Positions 42,011 through 52,964 of a DNA stretch of 64,000 nucleotides are shown here, piece by piece. Source of the DNA: Serripes groenlandicus (Eukaryota > Mollusca > Bivalvia > Cardiida > Cardiidae); NCBI GenBank assembly GCA_031761405.1, contig JASEVX010000005.1:1438571-1502570 (forward strand). Direction: 5' to 3'. How positions within the stretch are numbered: the first letter of the stretch is position 1; each line of letters starts with the position of its first letter. The translations under genes and the position numbers were made by a program. Below the pieces are notes generated by a model. That model did no database searches. It worked only from the letters and a program-made list of their open reading frames with translations, and was not told where the DNA came from.

Positions 42011-42079
42011 AAAGCCGATTAAAGTAATGACGCCTTCTTAATATTTTCAAAGCTGCAACAAACATTACACATTTTTAAT
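42011..42079 (+). repeat. 69-bp perfect inverted repeat, left
   Basis: AAAGCCGATTAAAGTAATGA... to ...CATTTTTAAT pairs with 42337-42405 across a 257-bp spacer. A second, separate pair GGGAGTCAAAACGTCGAAAA is at 42080-42099 and inverted at 42620-42639. Confidence 0.9.
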
Positions 42080-42336
42080 GGGAGTCAAAACGTCGAAAAT
42101 GAGAATATATATATAGTCAAAAGGAAAATATATTGTCTTTATACTATGCCGTAAAATAAACAGTGTGTAGTTAATTGTGATAGATCTATTCAATAAGAGT
42201 TGTGTAAATAAATAAAAAGAATAAAGCGATGGCATAATGAATTTGTTTGTTGCAGTTTTAAAAAATAAATTGCTGTGGCAATTATGAATATTATATGTGT
42301 AATAAGTGCATGGTTCTTTATATTGTCGTACCGATT

Positions 42337-42405
42337 ATTAAAAATGTGTAATGTTTGTTGCAGCTTTGAAAATATTAAGAAGGCGTCATTACTTTAATCG
42401 GCTTT
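42337..42405 (-). repeat. 69-bp perfect inverted repeat, right
   Basis: Exact reverse complement of 42011-42079. Confidence 0.9.
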
Positions 42406-42724
42406 ATAACTAAAATTAAAAGTTAATCATTCATTGATGTGTTCTTGTTTATTCCTTTTATTTAATTTCTCCTTTATAATTGCATTGACAGAAAAGTTTC
42501 GAAAATGTACGTTTCGTATATGACTAAAGATATTTTATTTAATTGTAGTATTGTCTTATCACATTGTGCGTTAAAACTTTATAAAACAGCATATATAAGA
42601 ATTATTCTATACATTTTACTTTTCGACGTTTTGACTCCCGTTTTTTCTTGTTTATCAATTCGACGTTTTGACTGTTTAAAAGATAAGATGGCGATCTGAA
42701 AATTTTCTAATCTGTGAAAAACGA
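42406..42724. other. unassigned sequence
   Basis: Holds the inverted TTTTCGACGTTTTGACTCCC copy at 42620 and a shorter one at 42658; no gene. Confidence 0.35.
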
Positions 42725-42744
42725 ATGAGGGGTTATGACGTCAC
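42725..42744 (-). repeat. 20-bp inverted repeat with CRE, right partner
   Basis: ATGAGGGGTTATGACGTCAC followed by AATATGGCGGCGCCCAT; see 37201. Confidence 0.45.
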
Positions 42745-43866
42745 AGTAAGTTATGAATAGACCAATATGGCGGCGCCCATAGCTGATCGACACGACGTGA
42801 AAACACAAACTTTAAAAGCATATATCTTGGTAGTTACAGCATATAAAACAAAATTAATTACATCAAAATGATGCATTACTGTAGGGCTATTAAGGGATAT
42901 AGTTTAGACTCAGCCAAGCGTATTCCTTTAATAATCGGCAAACGATCAGAGCTAGATTATATTTCGAGGATGTGCAGGGTGATCTTCCTTTACATTATTC
43001 GCAAATACCTTAAGGTTGTTTTACCTGAAGCACCGATTAATTATAATGATTTTAAAACGAATAATACCTTGATATTAAAATGACAACACAGCTCTAGATA
43101 AAGGGAAATTTCATGTTCCTAAACCCTCATATGACATTCAATGCCTATGTTTCAGTGAGACGATTCTTTTGAGTACCAACAACAAAGGACTTGTTCACTC
43201 CCTCTTATCAAGGCGCGTAGCTGATTGTAAGCAAAATACGTTCTCTACAGTACGCAAATTTTAAAAAGTTCAAATCTGTAATAATCAAAGTACTGAAGTA
43301 CTGGTAACGAATTATTTTGAACATTTGTAAAATCTAATTTATGAATGCAATTGATCATGCTATTGCACAATTTAGTCTATTTTATTATTATTAATATTTT
43401 TGTCAAGAGATTTTTTTTTATCAGTTGACAGTTTTAGTAAATGTAGCATTTCAACGGCGATGCGAGCGTTTAACATGCACACTAACTCTTTCACTGAGCT
43501 CTGCGTAAAGTCTGTCAAAACACCCATGGCATATTTGTGAGATTTACATTGTTAGTTCGATTTGTTTTCGTCACCAGGGGCGGATCCAGGATTTCGGCTT
43601 ATATTATATATAACTATGTTTCATGTGAGTGAATTAATTATTATAAATCTATAATGTTTAACAAATCGCATAAAATAAGAATTAAAAAAAAAAAAAAAAA
43701 CAGTTCCTATTAGGACTCGAACTCGCGTCCATAAGTAGTCCATGATTAGTAGTTCTACACGCTCTCCATTGCACCACGGTACTTTGATACAACGTTTGAG
43801 CGTTACTTTCATGTATATATTAAGCTAACTGCTAACTGAATGCGCGCGTATGTAAACCATGATCTA
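42745..43866. other. intergenic with a tRNA-like remnant
   Basis: Minus-strand 43707-43785 has A-box-like TGGTGCAATGG and B-box GAGTTCGAGTCC, next to poly(A) (43683-43701): a tRNA-derived repeat. 43455-43560 is partly duplicated at 45599-45680. The 71-codon frame at 42868 is not recognised. Confidence 0.4.
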
Positions 43867-45542
43867 CAGGGCTCTCACTAGGCTTAAATTTTAGGGAGAA
43901 GTGACTTCCCCCTCCGGACAATTTAGGGCGAAGTGGGGAGACTTAAGGGAGAAATTACATCTCTTTTTGTGTCGTTACGCGTCGTAACCGCATCGCATCG
44001 TTTGGGATAGAACACATTTACTTAAACAAAGATGAATGTTTTATTATTTTATTTTAATTATGATTATCACATGAAGTTCTAAAATTGTTTTTCCCTAAGA
44101 GTACAGTGAACTCGACAGTTCCGGGTCATCGACAATTCCGGGTCAAATTTGGAAAAAAATGTTTAGTATTCGAGAATGATACAGCATTTTGACAATTTGA
44201 TTATCAAGTCATATTTCCCATTAGCTTGGCTAGTTTCACTTCGATTTAGGACGTTGTCATTTCAAGAACGGATGTCGTAATCTCGAAACACATGACTGCA
44301 TCGATTCCCGCGAAATTAAAATCTCAATATTTTTATTTACCTGTCACAGCGTAAATTGCTGATTGTAGCCATAATTTCAGTAATACAGTTATGTATTGCA
44401 CATACATGTATAGGTGATTTACTACTGAACAAGATATATATCTTTTATTGACCTGTCGAAGTTGCTTATGCAAAACTAGCGGATAAATTTGACCTAGTTC
44501 ACATACGACACTTTCGGGTCAGCCAAAAGAATTTCTCAAAATTATCAATTTATTATTAAAACTATTTTGGGAACTTTTTAAGAATAATTTAAAGCTTATG
44601 GTGATAAATCAATGTTAAAAATGTGTTATTAAAATTTACATTTTTTGTCAAATATTATTAATGAAGCTACCTTTTACTCGCCATTCCGTGTGTCAGGCAT
44701 TTTATAAAGAATTCGGTCGTAAGTGTCATAAACAATGTAAATTATTTGTATCGGGTTTGCGATCCGAACATTGTGTTCTAAAGTCGCCGAAATATAATTA
44801 ATGAAGCTACATTTTACTCGCCGTGTAAAGGTTTCAGGCATTTTGTAAATTAGTCTGTCGTAAGTGTCATAAACAACGTAAATTATTTGTATCGGCTAAA
44901 CATACACACTCTTTACAAGTAGAATTGAGGTATTGTCTTTTGATTGGTTAATTCCAAATAGTATGACACCCCCATGCTACAGCATTTATTATGAAACCCC
45001 TAAAAAAATCTCTAAAAAATCTCATTTTCTCAATTATTGAAGACGATTATCTCATTAAACCATGAATAGATTCATAATATTATTTATACTATTGAAAGGG
45101 TTAAAACATAATTCGAATTCCATCTCATTTACATCGGATACGTATTTAATGTTTTATCAGGGGGCGTCATACTATTTGATATGACAATCGGTACTTTGAT
45201 TATGCAAATTGGACTAAAGTGCACGATTTTGATTGGTTCTACGTCATTGTGTGTGTTAAATGATTCGATTCTTCAGCTTTTAATGGATATACACTCTCAG
45301 TTGTCAAATAACTGATTACGCAACTGTGTATATCGAACTGTATAGGCCTACATCAATTCGACATGGTGCGTGACCGTGATCATTTTAACAGTGTCCGATG
45401 CTAGGACAAAATTGTCGGCGAAGTCAACTTCGCTTTGACTGAGATTTTGGGCGAAGTCGACTTCGCTTTGATCGAGTGAATGGGCGAAGTCAGAAACTTT
45501 TAGGCGACCACTTCGCCCAAATCGCCCCCTCGTGAGAGCCCT
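43867..45542. mobile_element. hAT-like non-autonomous element
   Basis: CAGGGCTCTCAC at the left is inverted as GTGAGAGCCCT at the right; CAGGG-type ends resemble hAT terminal repeats. I could not find a clean 8-bp target duplication. GGCGAAGT phrases occur at both ends. Inside is a 140-bp tandem duplication ('atgaagctac...tttgtatcgg', copies from 44661 and 44801). No transposase frame. Confidence 0.45.
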
Positions 45543-46469
45543 CTATAATTAGAAAGCCCCTTTGATCATCGTTATCATGTTGGAAAAAGGAGAAACAACG
45601 GCGATGCGAGCGTTTAAAATGCACACTGACTATTTCACTGAGCTCTGCGTAGTGGCATATTTGTGAGACTAACATTGTTCTATACAGCGTGGGGTCGACT
45701 TCTAGTGAATGGGCATACGACTAAAATTCATACTCGTGGCTTATACGTACCTGCCGACAAATGAAATATATATGCGCGTACTGTTAATTTGATATTTCTC
45801 TAGAAAATTGATTATCTATGATGATTCGATAGTATAATTATGACTTCACTGTATTGAAATAACACGTAGAAGTCATTTTAATATCGAAAAAATACTAGGA
45901 CTATTTAGGTGCAGCGAATGTGCATTCTAAGCGGAAGTGTAGTTTAACCGTGACTTCCGGAATCAAACACGACCGCGTTAACTGTATTATTTTTTGAGAA
46001 AAAATAATTCGTTAAAAACTTGACATGTAGTAGGCGTAAGTATAAAACAACCGATCTGAGTTGATAGATTTGACTAAATTTCCTAGAAAATACGTTTATT
46101 TCCGTCATATTTTGCTACTGAAATGCTCCCAGAAGTCTCCACAGGCGATATAAAGGCCCCCCCCCCCCCAAGGGACCCCCCCCCCCCCCTAAAAGACTTG
46201 CGTACACACTCTGTATACACTAGCTACGCCCTTGTTATCTAGTCTTCTGTTTAGAATAGAAATCTTACACCTATATTCATAAGTCCCGATCACTGTACAT
46301 TCCATTTAAAACAAGATGAGAAATAAATACAGACCTGTTAGTTACACAGTCCTGTTATATGACATATAGCCCTACCGCCTCGAGCAGTTATTATGTGAAC
46401 CAACCTTTACCCTCATATACAACACAAAAGCACCTCGTTGATGTAGTGCTAAAAGAAACTACTTAGACA
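45543..46469. other. unassigned intergenic sequence with poly(C)
   Basis: Two C-runs at 46158-46192. 45599-45680 duplicates part of the left flank of the hAT-like element. No gene. Confidence 0.4.
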
Positions 46470-46590
46470 TGGCTCGTTCCCCGGTCGGGTGATGCCAAAT
46501 ACTTTAGCTTAAAAGTGGTAGTTATGACTTTCCTTCTTGGCGGTTAAGGTTGCGGAGATTACATTACGACTGACTCATTGATAATGTCAT
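46470..46590 (+). mobile_element. headless SINE fragment
   Basis: 'ttccccggtcgggtgatgcca' and 'ggttgcggagattac' match the body of the 35585 SINE. Confidence 0.4.
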
Positions 46591-46921
46591 GCGTTATTTT
46601 AAACCACGAACTAAACTTATAAAGGACGATGTGTACGTGTAATGTAATTCAGTAAGACAAATTGCTAATTACAATATTAAGTAGACATGCAATGAGAGCA
46701 GTAAATATGGGCTTTATTTTAATTTGGGAATTCTTAAAACCTGTCGCAGTAATTAAATTGAAACGAATCGTGGATGCTGCTTGTGAAAATCGGCTTATTA
46801 ACTATATTCAATGTCGTCTGCTTTGAAAAGTTTAAGTGTTATGTAATGTAAATCGCAAGGTAAGTCTTGATACACATTTAAATGAAGAACCAATAATTAT
46901 CTCCCTTTCCCTCAAGGTTAT
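46591..46921. other. unassigned sequence
   Basis: Nothing recognisable. Confidence 0.3.
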
Positions 46922-47218
46922 GCCGAGCCCAGGTAGCTCAGTCGATAGCGACGCGGGCTGTCAATCCAGGGCTTGTGAGTTCGAACCCCAGCTCGGCCAA
47001 CATTCTTTTCGACGTTTGACAAAAGTCACTGTGACACGCGTCATTCGTCTTTCACCAATGGGCTAACAGTCGATGTGGAAAAGCAGCCAGTTACTTGGAA
47101 AGCATGTTGTGTGGAGTACTGGTGTGAGAAAACCAGGAAACATATGAATATGTTAACTGGCCGCCGTGATATGACTAAACATTGTTGAAAACGGCGTTAA
47201 ACCCAAATAAATCAATCT
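46922..47218 (+). mobile_element. tRNA-headed SINE
   Basis: The head GCCGAGC...GCTCGGC pairs like an acceptor stem. It has GGTAGCTCAGTCGATAGCG (A box), a loop with GTC in the anticodon position (Asp-like) and GAGTTCGAACCCC (B box). The body continues 'tttgacaaaagtcactg...caccaatgggctaacagtcg...gaaaaccaggaaacat' and ends 'ggcgttaaacccaaataaatcaatc'. Because of the fused body I treat it as a SINE, not a functional tRNA gene. Confidence 0.75.
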
Positions 47219-47941
47219 CAAGGTTACCAGTGATGGTCCGCAAATGGTATTTGGGAAAAAACCCGCTTTACACGTTAAATTGCATTTACAGTTAATTTGA
47301 TGAAAGTCAATTCCAATTACATCATTTCATTCAAAGCATAAACCGTCAAATTCGAACAGAGTAACAACGCATAAACCGTCAAATTCGAACAGAGAAATGG
47401 CCCTGTCACACCAGAACGTTTAAGGCCAACGCGTGAGTAGTAAAAAGAAAAGTCAAGTGGAAACATGATTTCAGCGTGTCCATAACGCGTTGCTAACGGG
47501 CTCATATCGTATGCCAGCGCGTAAGTAGCGTGCGAGGACCGCATCACTCATTTAAAGATAACATAAGACAGCGTATCGCCAGCGTTCGCCAGCGCGTGAG
47601 TAATGCGTTAGTTTCGCACTCGATGACTGGGAACGACTGCCTAGCGTGTGAGTAGCGCGTTTCTACGCGCGCCGGCGAACTGCACCGACCACGTGATTGT
47701 TTGTATATACAGCCGACGAGCTACTACGGTATCAACGTGTCAACAGCAGTCGCCAGCGTGTGAGTAGCGGGTTGGTGACTATCGTTTAGCGCGTTCGACG
47801 CGTGATTTACGACCCTCAAGCGTTGACAGCATTAGACTACGTGTGCAGTCACACGCTTGCAAACGCTGGAAATTTTAGGCATGTTGAAAAGTGTATTTTT
47901 GCCATTACAAAGCATAAACCGTCAAATTCGAACAGAGTAAC
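47219..47941. repeat. GC-richer region with recurrent GCGTGAGTAG phrases
   Basis: 'gcgtgagtag' or 'gcgtgtgagtagcg' variants recur about ten times between 47420 and 47775. 'aaagcataaaccgtcaaattcgaacagagtaac' occurs at ~47334 and 47911 and in part at 47371. No coding evidence. Confidence 0.5.
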
Positions 47942-48475
47942 AAAGCGGAAACCGAATACTAATCCACATAGCTTCGTGTAAAGTTGATTGTATAGATCAG
48001 TAAGCAGAAACCGAATACCATTCCACATAGCTTCGTGAAAAGTTGATTGTATAGATCAGTAAGCGGAAACCGAATACCAATCCACATAGCTTCGTGTGAA
48101 GTTGATTGTATAGATCAGTAAGCGGAAACCGAATACCATTCCACATAGCTTCGTGTGAAGTTGATTGTATAGATCAGTAAGCAGAAACCGAATACCAATC
48201 CACATAGCTTCGTGTAAAGTTGATTGTATAGATCAGTAAGCGGAAACCGAATACCAATCCACATAGCTTCGTGTAAAGTTGATTGTATAGATCAGTAAGC
48301 GGAAACCGAATACCAATCCACATAGCTTCGTGTAAAGTTGATTGTATAGATCAGTAAGCGGAAACCGAATACCAATATACATAGCTTCGTGTGAAGTTGA
48401 TTGTATAGATCAGTAAGCGGAAACTGAATATCAATCCACATACCATCGTGTGAAGTTGATTGTAGATCAGTAATT
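47942..48475 (+). repeat. 59-bp tandem repeat, ~9 copies
   Basis: The unit starts 'cggaaaccgaataccaatcc' and ends 'ttgtatagatcagtaag', spaced exactly 59 bp, with few substitutions. Confidence 0.9.
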
Positions 48476-49048
48476 TTCTTCTGGACCCTTTTCCTGCTTT
48501 ACATGTTTTTAAACAATATTTATCAAAAATGTGGAGCAAGATTTCAGCTTGGGCAATATGGCATTTACGTCATGGTCTACAGTGTTCACAACTCAATTGG
48601 TTTACCCAGGCACCATAAATAAGTGAACTGTCACAGTGAAATAACTGAAATAATGTTGAAAACGGCGTAGAACTGTTGGAGCCCGCTCGGCTTGTTCCGG
48701 TAATACAGCTCACGACATAAATCGAGGCGATGCGATCGAACGTACTTAATCTAAAACTATTATAAAATGCATTTATAGTTATAATTCATCAGACTATACT
48801 AACCTTTGACATTAACGGTATTGTATTTTACGGATAATAAGTCGACTTTGGTGGGGGAGGTAAATCATCATAGTATCAATTTGCTCTCTTTTATCGAAAA
48901 GGTTTTCAGCCCCAAACACAAATAGTACTTATAAATTGTGTTCACCGATCTGTACCAGGGAATATAACCATCAGTTCAGTTCATATCATTAAGAGCGGTA
49001 GTAATCTCCCTTTATACACTCAATTCTTCATCACACTCTGCTAATTAA
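48476..49048. other. unassigned intergenic sequence
   Basis: No gene or repeat recognised. Confidence 0.35.
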
Positions 49049-49253
49049 CTCTTTCAGCGCCAAAGGCAATATTGAGCTTTTTGCAAACAATGCAGATTCA
49101 GGTGAGTCAGCTCGTAACGAGCTGTCTCACCTGAAATCTGCATTGTTTGGTTGCGAGTTATAAAAATATTCCAAACATCCTATAACATGAAAATAGAATC
49201 GTCCGAGTTTGAACATGGAAGAGTCTACTTTAAACAATTCGGCGCTGAAAGGG
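49049..49253 (+). mobile_element. TTAA-flanked MITE with internal hairpin
   Basis: TTAA at 49045-49048 and 49254-49257. Termini CTCTTTCAGCGCC / GGCGCTGAAAGGG. An almost perfect ~33-bp stem (49084-49150) is centred on AGCTCGTAACGAGCT. Distinct from the CCCTTTCCC MITE family. Confidence 0.75.
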
Positions 49254-49619
49254 TTAATGAAATGGATTAGCCCGTTCGTGCGAAAAAGGTATCAGTGGAC
49301 ATTTCCGAACAGTGAAGGTTCAGATAGGCCTGTCCACGTCTCCGTCTTGTCCGAATATACACAAGTTGACAGAAACATCTAATGAGATTGTGTAAGTTTA
49401 TTGTGAACAGTGTACATATTGATCAGGCAGTGTTGATATCAAGAACCATCGTGTACGTTTCCAATGAAGGCGCACGTTTATAGTGTCTGCAAGTTAAACC
49501 AAACAGAGTCGATGGATGCATCAGCTAAAGGTTTCAAACTTTTATTTGGTTTATACAAACAATATAAATGACATGTATAGAATAATAGATCAGTATAACA
49601 GGTGGGTTTCCTGACAAAA
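49254..49619. other. unassigned sequence
   Basis: Nothing recognisable. Confidence 0.3.
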
Positions 49620-49722
49620 GTGACGGGCGATGAGTAATGTAGCTAACCGTTGTCCTAATAAAAGTGCCGGGCGATGAGTAATGTAGCTAACCGTTGTCCT
49701 AATAAAAGTGCCGGGCGATGAG
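49620..49722 (+). repeat. 44-bp tandem repeat, 2.4 copies
   Basis: 'tgccgggcgatgagtaatgtagctaaccgttgtcctaataaaag' type unit repeated every 44 bp. Confidence 0.85.
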
Positions 49723-50275
49723 TGGTTGATTTAAGTATAAGTGAAGAGACAACCATGAGCGAATCAAAATACTGAAGTACTTAAAGTAGAATTGTGGTCG
49801 GTTAAGAGGAGATGCTTAAGTGCATATAGAAATATTTATCTAAATCAAATCCCCACCATGACAGACAAGTAATGATGCAGCATTAGGCTAGAACGAAATA
49901 TTTCCAGGACAATCAATTCTTGTTGGTCTTGTGATATAATGTTTAAAATATATAGGTTCGTTTATATTTGTAATGTTTGTATTACCTATGTTAATATGTA
50001 CATTGTTTAATACTGTATACTTATGGGCATGTTGCCCACTGTATTTCTCAATACAACTTGTGAAAATTAATTGACCCCAACTCCGAATATATCATTCGGT
50101 ACACATAATACTTTTTTAATTATCGTATTGCCCAATAGCTCTACGGAAATCCCACCAGGAACGTTCATGACAGATCAGTGTCTTCCTATTTATTGACTGT
50201 ACTGAACCAACTGATGCATTCAGAGTATGCAATCTATTAACACAATCTATTAATGTTTGCATCTCCAAAACCGAG
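49723..50275. other. unassigned sequence
   Basis: No gene seen. Confidence 0.3.
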
Positions 50276-51160
50276 GACAAGCGTGGCCCTGAATCGATCA
50301 CCTGAGTAATAGCTATGAAGCATATGTGTAACTGCTAGTACCGGAGAAAATTTAATCAAGAGCTTGAATGAAACTGCTAAGGGTGGACACTGTAAATGAA
50401 ACTTATCAATAAAGGACATTTGTTATGATATTAAATCTTGGAACAGTTTGTAAGAGGACCACCAAAGTATCATTCCCGTGAAGTCTGGTTGATATCAGTC
50501 CAATGGTTTGACAGGAAGTTGTGTTTAAAGCTAAACCTTCATTTTATGCCTATTCTGATGCAGCATGGACGCTTGAACAAATTACAAATGTATCCTGGAA
50601 TCAGACAAAAACTTGAATAGAAAAGGAACTATTAAGTTTTGTCATTTTGCCTCTTTTCTGATGCCATCTGACTGCCATGTTTGTCAACCAATCAATACGG
50701 CTTAAGCAAGTCTTATAAAAGGTCACTTAAGGAACATAAGTACTAAATTATTTTGGAATCTGACAAGCGGATTCCGAGAAGACGAATTTTACAGTTTAGG
50801 CATTTTACTCCCTTCGTTCTGCCGCAGCAACAACAGTTGTGATTATAATTCATATCTTTGCACATATTTGAAAGAAGACCACGGAAGGAACATTTCTGTG
50901 AGTTTTCTTTTTATATTTCCCAGTGGATAAGGATGAGATATAATTCCGACTCACAATTTCTTCATTTGCCACACTATTTCCGAAAGTCTCTTGAAGAGGT
51001 GTCACAAGGGGTCTGTATGCGGGTAAGGTTTGCTATCTCAGGTTTATTTTTCTGATTATTTCAGAATAGCATAAAAACATTGTTACAAAAAGATATATAT
51101 CTATTTATGTCTCCTTTTGCCAACATGTTTTCAAAAGTTGTCTGCAGCAAATGCATCTGG
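50276..51160 (+). repeat. degenerate ACAAGAGGGCC-type element and MITE fragment
   Basis: 'gacaagcgtggccctgaatcgatcacctgag' is the element start; 'ttctgatgccatctgactgccatg' and 'caatcaatacggctta' match its body. 51060-51155 is a MITE right-half remnant. Confidence 0.5.
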
Positions 51161-52235
51161 GTAGGGCGTAGTGATAGCTTTATCCTTTATTACACTTAAA
51201 TATGATATGTACACATTCAGAGACTTGTAATTTTATTTGGTTACATAGAATAAGTGGATTTTATTTTACTTATTTGAATTTTGCCTATGTTTGCATTCGT
51301 AATTCAGTCTAGAATTGTATGCACCATTTTTTGGGCGAACTGATATGATAGAAATGGTTTTCTCAGTCATTTACATCACGTGACTTCAAAATCTCACTTT
51401 TTAACTGTGGTAGCCTTGTATGGATTGAACGCAACAATATTAACAATAACTAATCAGCCCGGGTAACACGAAAACCTGCCTTTGGGACCAGTGAAGGTCC
51501 GGATGAGTCTGCGTCCCCGAGTATTCTTATCAGGGTCTTCCCTGTCCGCCAACTCGTCAAACAATAATGCAATCCTGCAGCAGAGGCGGGGATAGGGCGT
51601 AGTGATATTCTTATCCTTTATTACACTTAAATATGATATTTACACATTCAGATAATTGAAATTTTATTTGGTTACCTAGAATAAGTGGAATTTATTTTAT
51701 TTATTTGAATTGTGTTTATGTTTGCATTCGTAATGCAGTCAAGAATTGTATGCATCTTTTTTGTTGGCGTACTGATATGATACGGTGTTCTCAGTCATTT
51801 ACATCACGTGACTTCAACATCTTACTTGTAACTATGGTAGCCTTGTTAATGCAATTCTACCAACAAATGAAAAACTCCCTTTAAATGAAACAACTATTGA
51901 ATAGAGTTGAAAACATGGTGCCATACGGAGAAGTTGCTCGTTTTGAGCAATTTCTTCTTTTGTCGCCATGTTTTTAAAAAGTCTCCTCCTGCAGAGGCGT
52001 CAGAAAGCGTCATATGAGGAAAATGGTTAAATAAAGTTTATTACAATGTGCCAGCTGGGGATTGGTAAGGCTTGAACGCAAACAATATTAACAATAAATA
52101 ATCAGGCCGGGTTACACGAAAACCGGCCTTCGGGACAAGTAAAGATCCGAATGAGTCTGCGCCCCCGAGTATTCTTATGAGGCTCTTTCCTGTTCGCCAA
52201 CCCGTCAAACATTAATGCAATCCTGCACCAGAGTC
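51161..52235 (+). repeat. duplicated A-B / A'-B' block
   Basis: A (51161-51420) recurs at 51592-51850. B (51457-51590, 'acacgaaaacctgcctttggg...gagtattcttat') recurs at 52102-52230. A MITE right half sits at 51903-52031 between A' and B'. Confidence 0.7.
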
Positions 52236-52431
52236 TTCAACACTCTGTAAACGAAATATGTGCTCGGAAATTAACTCCTTTCTCTCAATAAGACTTCCGA
52301 TTGGTCAATTTCGAGAATGAAATTGCTGACCAATCATTTCACTCTCTGCTCAAGTAGCTGATTGGCAAAAAGAAAATTCATTCTCCAAATTGACCACCTG
52401 AAGAACAGTTTTAATCCAAACCAACTCTACA

Positions 52432-52510
52432 ATAATAATAATAATAACGACTTTATTGCATGAGGCTACACATCTTCCATGTGGGCTTCAGAACAATGCA
52501 CAGAGAGGAC
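52432..52510 (-). mobile_element. probable non-LTR retrotransposon 3' tail
   Basis: On the minus strand 'cacatggaagatgtg...catgcaataaagtcg' followed by (TTA)n: the polyadenylation-like motif plus trinucleotide tail is typical of some LINE 3' ends. No reverse transcriptase is present. Confidence 0.4.
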
Positions 52511-52964
52511 GTTTTTTTCTGGGGCGCCGCTGTAATGGTTTTTTACAAATTAATTACCTTTTATTATACCACTTGATGTTTGTGTGATGTTTACAAAGTT
52601 ATGTTTTATGCCCGTGAATTGTTTACCTGTCTGTTCATGCTACTCGAGCCACAATATATACATGTCTATAGAAACCGTTTTAATCCCTATTCTGCTTTAA
52701 AATCTCATCTGTGTAGGTATGGGACTACACAAATAAAACATTCTTACGGTTCAGTCTTTAATTGTGACATTTTCATCAGTTTCCTTCCAGGTGGAAAAAG
52801 ACTAATCAATTTAACCCTTTCTCACATACAGATGCTTTCTGAGACCTCTATGACAGATGAATTCTGAAAACATTGTGGTAAAATAAGATATTGAACTGGT
52901 CCTACATTTCCCACTGTATTTTTTTTCTCAAAAGCAGCGCTAAAATAAAAATCCTCGAACAAAT
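52511..52964. other. unassigned sequence with a MITE left half
   Basis: 52814-52900 starts CCCTTTCTCACATACAG after TTAA. The 95-codon frame at 52580-52867 runs into it and is not recognised. Confidence 0.4.

Noticed and set aside
46922..46995. A functional tRNA-Asp gene
   Set aside because: Good A and B boxes and acceptor pairing, but it is continuous with a SINE body found at several sites, and the D and anticodon arms pair poorly.
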